Source: Paenalcaligenes suwonensis (GTDB lineage Bacteria; Pseudomonadota; Gammaproteobacteria; Burkholderiales; Burkholderiaceae_B). Taken from it: a stretch of DNA of 64,000 nt. This document shows, piece by piece, positions 57,565 to 64,000 of this stretch. Numbering within the stretch: position 1 is the stretch's first letter; every line of letters begins with the position of its first letter. The stretch is taken from NCBI RefSeq assembly GCF_011290505.1, contig NZ_JAANPV010000003.1, positions 124,001 to 188,000 of the forward strand. The letters run 5' to 3'. Under the pieces are notes generated by a model. That model saw nothing but the letters and a program-made list of their open reading frames with translations, searched no databases and had not been told where the DNA came from. The translations under genes were made by a program, and so were the position numbers.

Positions 57565-59841
57565 ATGCTTGAGCACTCCCCTCGGCTTCTGCAGCAACAT
57601 CTACTCAACAGCCAAGATTGTTTGTTGATTTTGCGCGCGCCCAGCTTGCCGCCACAACCCGTTGCCGGCCAACCCGGAGTGATCTCAACGTACTTACAAG
57701 AGCACGACGATATTTTTGTCGCCATCACCTCTGAACACATTTATGCCTTTAACGGGCATGTGGATCTAGGCACCGGCATTCAAACAGCCCTAGGCCAAAT
57801 TGTGGCCGACGAGCTAGATATACAAACCACCCAACTACGCATGGTGCTAGGTCATACCGAGGCCTCGCCCAATCAAGGCCCTACTATTGCTAGCGCCTCT
57901 ATACAGATTTCGGCCATCCCCTTACGTAAAGCAGCAGCACAAGCTAAACAATTACTGCTGCAGCACCAAGCAACCGCTTGGCACGTAGATGCACAGCAAT
58001 TGCAGGTTAAAAATGGCCACATCCTAGGCCCCAATGGTTTGGAGGTGTCATATCAGGACGCCGTTAAAGGCATACAGCTACACGCCTATTTGGACATGGA
58101 TACCACCACCAAACCGCGCGAGCTGCTTACTATAGTCGGCACCTCATCACCGCGCGTGGATATCCCTAAAAAAGCAGTGGGTCAGTTTACCTACGTGCAT
58201 GACGTAGAAGTACCCAACATGTGGCACGCACGCGTTATACGTCCACCTTATGCCGGTCGGGACAGCGGTGACTTTATCGGCCATAGCCTGGTGTCTGTAG
58301 ACGCTACCTCGGTTCAACACATTAGCCCTACCATACAGGTCGTTGCTGAAGGTGACTTTGTAGCAGTGGTAGCAGAACGAGAAGAGCACGCCATTCAAGC
58401 TGCCCGCATGATAAAGGTGAACTGGCGCGATATTCCTGCCCTGCCCTCATTAGAGAACGTAAGCAGCGCACTAAAAGCGAATCCACAAACGGCTCGCCTC
58501 TTAAAAGACACCACCCACGAACATACAGACCCCGCCCCTACCGGCAGCATCACGCTTAGTAATGAGTACGTATGGCCATTTCAGTTGCATGCCTCTATTG
58601 GCCCTTCGTGTGCTGTGGCCGAATTTACCCCGCAACTGTCGCGCATTTGGTCTGGCACCCAAAACCCGCACATGCTGCGCACACAACTAGCCGAACTGTT
58701 TGAACTAGAAGAAGGCAGCATAGAAATTATCCGACACGAAGCGTCGGGCTGCTATGGCCGAAACTGTGCGGATGACGTGTGTGCAGATGCCTTGCTGATC
58801 TCTAAGCTCATCAACAAACCTGTACGTGTACAACTGAGCCGCGAACAAGAACACGCCTGGGAACCAAAGGGTGCTGCACAACTGATGCTCAATACGGCAT
58901 CCGTTAGCCCAGACGGCGAGCTACTGCATTATGGCTTCGCCACACACTACCCATCTAATGACGCACCCTTACTCGCTGCATTACTCATAGGGAAAACAGC
59001 CGCCAACCCGCGTACGCTACAAATGGGAGACCGCACTGCCGTCCCACCCTACCATTACCCTAGCCAACATATTGTGTGCAATGACATGCCACCTATTGTG
59101 CGGGCCTCGTGGCTGCGTGGCGTGTCTGCTCTCCCCAATAGTTTTGCGCATGACTGCATGGTGGACGAATTAGCGAGCGCCGTAGGCCACGATCAAGTCG
59201 CCTTTAGGCTGAAGCATTTGCATAACGACACCCGCGCTCAAGAACTATTGTCTAGCATTGCCGAGAAAGCCCAATGGGTACCCTTTGCACAAGGCTCACG
59301 CGGGCACGCCGATAACGACGGTTGGATGCACGGCCGTGGTGTGGCATACGCCCGCTACATACACAGTAAATTCCCCGGGTTTGGAGCAGCGTGGTCAGCA
59401 TGGGTACTAGACCTGAAGGTACATGCCACCAGCGGGAAAATTGTGATCAAACACATTGTAGTTGGGCAAGACACTGGGCAAATGGTGAACCCCGCCGGTG
59501 TACAGCATCAACTGCACGGCAACATTATTCAATCGCTTAGCCGCAGCCTATTTGAGTCAGTGCGCTTTGATGAAAAAGGTGTCACCACCTTGGAATGGGG
59601 CTCATACCCCATTCTGAAATTCACCGATTTACCACCCATAGACATTGTTCTGATGGATAGGCAAAACGATGACCCTTTAGGGGCTGGCGAATCTGGCTCA
59701 TTACCGTGCGCACCCGCTATCGCGAACGCACTTTTTGACGCTACCAATATACGTTTTTACGAGGCGCCTTTCACGGCACAGCGCGTCAGCCAGCGCCTGC
59801 AGTCATCACTTATAAATTCTAGAGGAGCAATTACGCAATGA
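57535..59841 (+). CDS. nicB: Nicotinate dehydrogenase catalytic molybdopterin subunit (NicB-like, without cytochrome part)
   Basis: A 768-residue molybdenum hydroxylase large subunit that would hydroxylate nicotinate at C6. It carries GHVDLGTGIQTALGQ at 74-88, GCYGRNCADD at 405-414, VRASWLRG in the second half, and GAGES at 716-720 with the expected catalytic Glu719. Unlike P. putida NicB it has no cytochrome domains; these are on the divergently encoded protein. The frame opens with ATG at 57535, 10 bases past the operator-like repeat, but the ATG at 57565 (MLEHSPR) has a better AGGA site. It overlaps nicD by 4 bases. Confidence 0.88.
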   Translation: MSTVSIVGSLMLEHSPRLLQQHLLNSQDCLLILRAPSLPPQPVAGQPGVISTYLQEHDDIFVAITSEHIYAFNGHVDLGTGIQTALGQIVADELDIQTTQLRMVLGHTEASPNQGPTIASASIQISAIPLRKAAAQAKQLLLQHQATAWHVDAQQLQVKNGHILGPNGLEVSYQDAVKGIQLHAYLDMDTTTKPRELLTIVGTSSPRVDIPKKAVGQFTYVHDVEVPNMWHARVIRPPYAGRDSGDFIGHSLVSVDATSVQHISPTIQVVAEGDFVAVVAEREEHAIQAARMIKVNWRDIPALPSLENVSSALKANPQTARLLKDTTHEHTDPAPTGSITLSNEYVWPFQLHASIGPSCAVAEFTPQLSRIWSGTQNPHMLRTQLAELFELEEGSIEIIRHEASGCYGRNCADDVCADALLISKLINKPVRVQLSREQEHAWEPKGAAQLMLNTASVSPDGELLHYGFATHYPSNDAPLLAALLIGKTAANPRTLQMGDRTAVPPYHYPSQHIVCNDMPPIVRASWLRGVSALPNSFAHDCMVDELASAVGHDQVAFRLKHLHNDTRAQELLSSIAEKAQWVPFAQGSRGHADNDGWMHGRGVAYARYIHSKFPGFGAAWSAWVLDLKVHATSGKIVIKHIVVGQDTGQMVNPAGVQHQLHGNIIQSLSRSLFESVRFDEKGVTTLEWGSYPILKFTDLPPIDIVLMDRQNDDPLGAGESGSLPCAPAIANALFDATNIRFYEAPFTAQRVSQRLQSSLINSRGAITQ

Positions 59842-60668
59842 GCACCTATCTCTATGGCGGCAACGTGCACGCCAACGGCATACGTCAACACTACTTACGC
59901 TACGGCAACCCCAGCGATGCCGCACAACAGCAGCGTGAAGCCATCATTATTATTCCCGGCATTACCAGCCCAGCCGTAACCTGGGGGTTTGTCGCCGAGC
60001 GTTTTGGCCAATACTTTGACACCTACGTACTAGACGTGCGCGGTCGTGGCTTAAGCTCTGCCGAAGACGGCCTAGACTACGGCCTTACAGCCCAAGCCGA
60101 GGATGTGATCGCTTTTGCTAACGCGCTAGGGCTGAAAAAATACAGCCTAGTAGGACACTCTATGGGTGGGCGCATTGGCGCACGCGCTGCTGCGCTTCAT
60201 CCCGATGCTGTCACACGCTTGGTCATGGTAGACCCCCCCGTATCCGGGCCAGACCGTCGCCCATACCCCGCCAAACTACCATGGTATGTAGATTCCATGG
60301 CAATGGCCCGCAAAGGCTGCAACGCTGATGACATGCGCGCCTTCTGCCCCACATGGACAGAAGAGCAGTTGCAATTGCGTGCCCAGTGGCTGCACACCTG
60401 CAACGAAAGCGCCATCATCCAAAGTTTTAACGACTTCCAAAACGATGACGTACACGCCAACTTTGCTGCACTAACCTTGCCCACCATGCTGATGATTGCA
60501 GAGCGCGGCGATGTTGTACGCCCCGAGGACGCCGAGGAAATCCAAGGCCTGATCAAAAACCTAACCATTAGCCACGTTGCTAACGCAGGCCACATGATTC
60601 CTTGGGACAACGAGGAAGGCTTTTACCAAGCCTTTGGTGACTTCTTGGGTACCGCCCTTAACCCTTAA
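59838..60668 (+). CDS. nicD: N-formylmaleamate deformylase
   Basis: A 276-residue alpha/beta hydrolase that splits N-formylmaleamate into maleamate and formate. The nucleophile elbow GHSMGG places Ser108, an acid lies in ERGDVVRPEDAEE, and His is in NAGHMIPWDN near 250. The start overlaps the end of the hydroxylase gene (ATGA). Family assignment rests on overall similarity plus its place directly before nicX and nicF. Confidence 0.92.
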   Translation: MSTYLYGGNVHANGIRQHYLRYGNPSDAAQQQREAIIIIPGITSPAVTWGFVAERFGQYFDTYVLDVRGRGLSSAEDGLDYGLTAQAEDVIAFANALGLKKYSLVGHSMGGRIGARAAALHPDAVTRLVMVDPPVSGPDRRPYPAKLPWYVDSMAMARKGCNADDMRAFCPTWTEEQLQLRAQWLHTCNESAIIQSFNDFQNDDVHANFAALTLPTMLMIAERGDVVRPEDAEEIQGLIKNLTISHVANAGHMIPWDNEEGFYQAFGDFLGTALNP

Positions 60669-60680
60669 CAGAGACTCAAC

Positions 60681-61727
60681 ATGGCCGTAAGTGATTACCA
60701 ACTGATTAATGCTTGGCTAGAAGTCTTAACGCTATCCAAGCTAGAGAAAAACCAAGTCGTTACGATTTTGACCAGTAACTCCACCAACGAACAAACCATG
60801 CGGTGCGCCACCATTGCTGCACAGTTGAAAGGCGCAATTGTGAACCGCCTTGATTTGCCACCAGTCAATGCTGAAAAAGCGCTGAGCCGAGATTCGTTGT
60901 CGTACTTGGGCACAACGCCCATTACCAACAACCCTGCTGCCATCGCCAACCTTAAAGCCAGCGACTTGGTGCTGGATTTGATGACGCTGTTGTTCTCTCC
61001 CGAGCAAGGCGAAATTCTAGAGGCTGGCACCAAAATCTTGTTGGCGGTGGAACCGCCTGAGATTTTGGTACGTACCGTACCTAGCGCTCAAGACCGCACC
61101 CGCGTGCTCAAAGCTGCTAAGTTGATTGAACAAGCCAAATCCATGCGCGTTACCTCGCCCGGCGGCACAAACTTGTACTGCCCTATTGGCGACTTCCCTG
61201 CGATTAGCGAATACGGCTTTGTGGACGAACCCGGTCGTTGGGACCACTGGCCTAGCGGTTTCGTGCTGACCTGGCCTAATGAAGGTGGCGCCTCAGGCAC
61301 CATCGTGATCGACAAAGGCGACATTCTGCTACCACAGAAAAGATACGCCACTGAAGCCATTACGCTAACGGTAGAAAACGGCTATGCCACCAAAATCGAA
61401 GGTGGCATAGATGCTGAGCTATTGCATGAATACATGCTTAGCTTTAACGACCCCGAAGGCTTTGCTATTTCGCACATAGGCTGGGGGCTACAGCCTCGCG
61501 CCCACTGGTCTACGCTAGATCTGTACGACAAAGAGCAAACCATAGGCATGGATGCCCGTGCGTTTGAGGGTAACTTCTTGTTCTCATTAGGCCCTAATAA
61601 TGAAGCAGGCGGTGACCGCACAACGGCCTGCCACATTGATATACCTTTGCGTCGCTGCGATGTTTACCTAGACGACCTTTGTGTAGTCAAAGCCGGCAAA
61701 GTACAAGACGGAGAATCCCATGAGTAG
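60681..61727 (+). CDS. nicX: 2,5-dihydroxypyridine 5,6-dioxygenase
   Basis: A 348-residue iron-dependent extradiol-type dioxygenase that opens 2,5-dihydroxypyridine to N-formylmaleamate. The three iron ligands known for P. putida NicX (His265, His318, Asp320) are present at exactly those positions (AISHIGW and ACHID). It starts 12 bases after nicD and overlaps nicF by 8 bases. Confidence 0.95.
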   Translation: MAVSDYQLINAWLEVLTLSKLEKNQVVTILTSNSTNEQTMRCATIAAQLKGAIVNRLDLPPVNAEKALSRDSLSYLGTTPITNNPAAIANLKASDLVLDLMTLLFSPEQGEILEAGTKILLAVEPPEILVRTVPSAQDRTRVLKAAKLIEQAKSMRVTSPGGTNLYCPIGDFPAISEYGFVDEPGRWDHWPSGFVLTWPNEGGASGTIVIDKGDILLPQKRYATEAITLTVENGYATKIEGGIDAELLHEYMLSFNDPEGFAISHIGWGLQPRAHWSTLDLYDKEQTIGMDARAFEGNFLFSLGPNNEAGGDRTTACHIDIPLRRCDVYLDDLCVVKAGKVQDGESHE

Positions 61728-62334
61728 TAATGATGTATACGCCAAACAAGGCTTTGGTGCCACGCTAGAACCTGTAGCACCTTTTGGTTTATTGATTATC
61801 GACTTAGTAAACGGCTTTGCTGACCCCGAGGTATTTGGTGGCGGGAATATCCCTCAAGCCATCGAAAAAACCCAAGAGCTGTTAGCCATTGCACGCGAGA
61901 AAAACTGGCCAGTTGCCCACACTCGTATCGTGTTTGCTGACGATCAATCTGACAACAACATCTTCAGCATCAAAGTACCCAGTATGTTGACCTTGTTAGA
62001 AGATGCCGAGATCAGCCATATTGTTCCTGAGCTTACGCCCGTAGCCGGTGAGTTAGTCGTACGCAAAACCGTACCCTCTGCCTTCTTTGGCACATCACTG
62101 GCCGCATGGCTAACCCAACGCGGCGTGCAAACCCTGGTCGTTGCTGGTGCGGTTACCAGCGGTTGCGTACGCGCTTCGGTAGTCGATGCGATGCAGTTAG
62201 GCTTTAGACCCTTGGTGGTATCAGATTGCGTAGGCGACCGCGCCATTGATCCGCACAACGCCAATCTGTTCGACATGAAGCAGAAATACGCTTACGTGGC
62301 TACCTTAGAAGAAACCAAAGCCTTGCTGGATTAA
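61720..62334 (+). CDS. nicF: Maleamate amidohydrolase
   Basis: A 204-residue isochorismatase-like amidase that converts maleamate to maleate and ammonia. The catalytic triad is visible as Asp28 (LLIIDLVNGF), Lys116 (VVRKTVPSAF) and Cys149 (AVTSGCVRAS). It overlaps nicX by 8 bases and ends the plus-strand operon with a strong terminator 25 bases on. Its product is used by NicE, encoded at the other end of the cluster. Confidence 0.95.
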   Translation: MSSNDVYAKQGFGATLEPVAPFGLLIIDLVNGFADPEVFGGGNIPQAIEKTQELLAIAREKNWPVAHTRIVFADDQSDNNIFSIKVPSMLTLLEDAEISHIVPELTPVAGELVVRKTVPSAFFGTSLAAWLTQRGVQTLVVAGAVTSGCVRASVVDAMQLGFRPLVVSDCVGDRAIDPHNANLFDMKQKYAYVATLEETKALLD

Positions 62335-62358
62335 ACTCCACACTGCTAGGTTAGGCAT

Positions 62359-62397
62359 ACAAGAAGCCCAGAGCACTGACTCTGGGCTTCTTGTTTT
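62359..62397 (+). terminator. Terminator after nicF
   Basis: ACAAGAAGCCCAGAG and CTCTGGGCTTCTTGT are perfect 15-base arms around a 6-base loop, followed by TTTT. Confidence 0.9.
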
Positions 62398-62482
62398 CCA
62401 ATGCAACAACACCTTCTTTGTGCTGTGCTCCCTATTTTCTAAATTCCTTATACACTGTGCACCCCTACACAACGAGATATGA

Positions 62483-63373
62483 ATGATAGACAACACGCGT
62501 GGCACCATAGAGATGACTGCAGCAATGGTGATTTCCGGTACCATCTGCTGGTTCGTCGTACTATCGGGGCGCCCAGTAACCGAAGTTGTATTCTGGCGCT
62601 GCTTATTTGCCATCGCCATATTGCTGCCGGTCTGTGCGGCCATGGGGCTACTGCGACGCGAACACGCCACCAACAAACAATTACTACTTGCTGCACTGGG
62701 TGGCGTCGCTATTGTCATTAACTGGCTCTTACTGTTCGCCGCCTACTCTCGCTCGTCCATTTCCATTGCCACAGCGGTTTACAACACACAGCCATTCATG
62801 TTGGTAGGGCTAGGTGCGCTACTGCTACGAGAAGAGCTCACACGTTCTAAAGTAGGTTGGCTACTGCTTTCCTTTGCTGGCGTACTGCTGATCGTTTTGG
62901 CTAAACCCGATACCTCCGCCAGCGGCAACAGTTATCTAATTGGGATTTTGATGTCTCTGGGCGCAGCATTCTGCTATGCGGTGGCCGCACTCATCACCAA
63001 AAAACTTAAAGGCATGCCACACCACCTTATCGCCCTAGTACAAGTGCTAGTGGGAACACTACTGCTGCTACCCGTTGTACTAGGCAATCAAGACGCCATT
63101 GCTCCCGCCAGCTGGACCTTTTTGATTACCTTAGGTGTCGTACATACAGGATTAATGTATATCTTGCTCTATAGCGCCATACAACGATTACCCACTTCGC
63201 TAACTGGTGCCCTGTCGTTCATTTATCCAGCAGTCGCCTTTCTGGTGGACGCCTTGGCTTTTGGGCACCGATTGCACCCCCTGCAGATTCTTGGCATCAC
63301 AGCCATCTTACTTGCTGCTGCAGCAATGGTCTTGGGATGGAAATGGCCACTCATTGCCACACGCAGACAATGA
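62483..63373 (+). CDS. DMT superfamily (EamA) transporter
   Basis: A 296-residue permease with ten predicted membrane helices and two EamA repeats (about 10-140 and 150-285). The first includes FWRCLFAIAIL, and the second GALSFIYPAVAFLVDALAFGHRLHPLQILGI. EamA proteins are mainly exporters or importers of metabolites. It has its own upstream region after the nicF terminator, so it is not clearly part of the nic operon. Substrate unknown. Confidence 0.85.
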   Translation: MIDNTRGTIEMTAAMVISGTICWFVVLSGRPVTEVVFWRCLFAIAILLPVCAAMGLLRREHATNKQLLLAALGGVAIVINWLLLFAAYSRSSISIATAVYNTQPFMLVGLGALLLREELTRSKVGWLLLSFAGVLLIVLAKPDTSASGNSYLIGILMSLGAAFCYAVAALITKKLKGMPHHLIALVQVLVGTLLLLPVVLGNQDAIAPASWTFLITLGVVHTGLMYILLYSAIQRLPTSLTGALSFIYPAVAFLVDALAFGHRLHPLQILGITAILLAAAAMVLGWKWPLIATRRQ

Positions 63374-63390
63374 AGCCCGTATCAATGCCA

Positions 63391-63428
63391 ATAAAAAAGC
63401 CCAGAGTGATTACTCTGGGCTTTTTTTA
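63391..63428. terminator. Bidirectional terminator between the EamA and MFS genes
   Basis: AAAAAAGCCCAGAGT and ACTCTGGGCTTTTTTT form a perfect stem with A-run and T-run, suited to both convergent genes. Its CCCAGAG core equals that of the nicF terminator. Confidence 0.88.
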
Positions 63429-63446
63429 CAGCGTAGTTCCACACTA

Positions 63447-64000
63447 TTAACGGTTCACCACTTTCGCAGGAAAGACTAGCGCTAACAAACCACTACCCAC
63501 CAAACACACCGAGAAGAACCACAGTGCTGCATGGCTAGTACCGGTTAGGTCAGTCGCCACACCAATTAAGGAGTTACTGACTAGACCAGCGATATTTGCC
63601 AACGAACACGCCAGTGCAAACCCGGTTGCGGCAGCGGTACCTTTAAGGAAGGTTGCAGGCACACTAAAGAATACCGGCACAGCCCCTAACAACACACCCG
63701 ATGCAATAGTAAACATCAGCACCGTTAAGATCAGGTTGTCGGCCACAAAGGTACTGGTTGCCAAGGCAGCCGCCCCCACCAACAACGGAATACATAAGTG
63801 CCAGCGTCGCTCACGATGACGGTCTGAACTTGCACCAATCGCCAGCATACCAATCACCCCAGCAATGCTAGGAATGGCCGACAACAAGCCAATATGGAAG
63901 GTATCCACCACTCCGGTGTTACGAATGAAAGTGGGCATCCAGAAGCCAATCGCATAGGCCCCTAACAAAATAGAGAAGTCGATGGCACCCAGCATCCAAA
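63447..64000 (-). CDS. MFS transporter, C-terminal part (cut by window edge)
   Basis: The visible 184 residues form about six membrane helices. WMLGAIDFSILLGAYAIGFW is followed by ASSDRHRERRWHLCIP, the central loop motif of the anion:cation symporter (ACS) family. The frame is open at the right edge, so the N-terminal half is missing. ACS members import organic anions, and nicotinate clusters usually include one (NicT), so a role in nicotinate or hydroxynicotinate uptake is a fair inference from location. Confidence 0.8.
   Translation of the reverse strand, partial: WMLGAIDFSILLGAYAIGFWMPTFIRNTGVVDTFHIGLLSAIPSIAGVIGMLAIGASSDRHRERRWHLCIPLLVGAAALATSTFVADNLILTVLMFTIASGVLLGAVPVFFSVPATFLKGTAAATGFALACSLANIAGLVSNSLIGVATDLTGTSHAALWFFSVCLVGSGLLALVFPAKVVNR

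Overview
The window looks like chromosomal DNA from a betaproteobacterium of the Alcaligenaceae/Burkholderiales (relatives of Bordetella, Alcaligenes and Paenalcaligenes). Reasons are the syntenic housekeeping blocks (xseA-sodB; exbB-exbD-lpxK-Trm112-kdsB-adk; DUF3579-argF; rnr-rlmB), the family-level sequences and a base composition close to 50 % GC by eye. This assignment is inference; no rRNA gene is present to confirm it.

Layout. 1-8580: sodB (cut by the left edge), xseA, an ExbB/ExbD pair leading a lipid A/Kdo/adenylate kinase operon, an SDR dehydrogenase, murJ and rpsT. 8680-14816: DUF3579, argF with a clear ARG box, argG, a conserved unknown, a nitronate monooxygenase-like enzyme and hemN with an FNR-type box. 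15023-21113: a six-gene Mrp cation/proton antiporter operon (A/B fused, C, D, E, F, G). 21172-29216: a TerC/CBS membrane protein, a two-component system whose kinase gene is frameshifted, a Fur-boxed tonB-exbB-exbD operon, an orphan cysA and a MipA/OmpV outer membrane protein. 29440-35599: duplicated tRNA-Val and tRNA-Leu genes around HU, a PLP sulfur-amino-acid enzyme, rlmB and rnr. 35709-43419: a kinase-like protein, an orphan PTS EIIC-like permease, a Fur-boxed siderophore-interacting protein, dtd, a HIT protein, an FMN glutamate-synthase-like protein, tRNA-Met and small accessory genes.

43426-51380 is accessory and catabolic. An MHS transporter, a class V aminotransferase and an SRPBCC protein form an operon. 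Divergent from it, a LysR regulator precedes a class II aldolase and a TRAP transporter (dctQ-dctM-dctP). The dctP part is visibly AT-richer than its surroundings.

51603-64000 is a nicotinate (hydroxypyridine) degradation cluster: maleate isomerase (nicE), a LysR regulator, a flavin reductase-like protein, a molybdenum hydroxylase, N-formylmaleamate deformylase (nicD), 2,5-dihydroxypyridine dioxygenase (nicX), maleamate amidase (nicF), a DMT permease and an MFS permease cut by the right edge. Together these would take nicotinate to 6-hydroxynicotinate and 2,5-dihydroxypyridine to fumarate. The step between, normally the NicC monooxygenase, is not in the window.

The most unusual feature is the hydroxylase. 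Its intact catalytic molybdopterin subunit is on the + strand. Its 2Fe-2S subunit, and a second, degenerate molybdopterin-like domain fused to a three-haem cytochrome c, are on the - strand. The divergent promoter between them carries two copies of a 16-bp operator-like sequence, one containing a perfect 12-bp palindrome, each placed just downstream of a -10 element.
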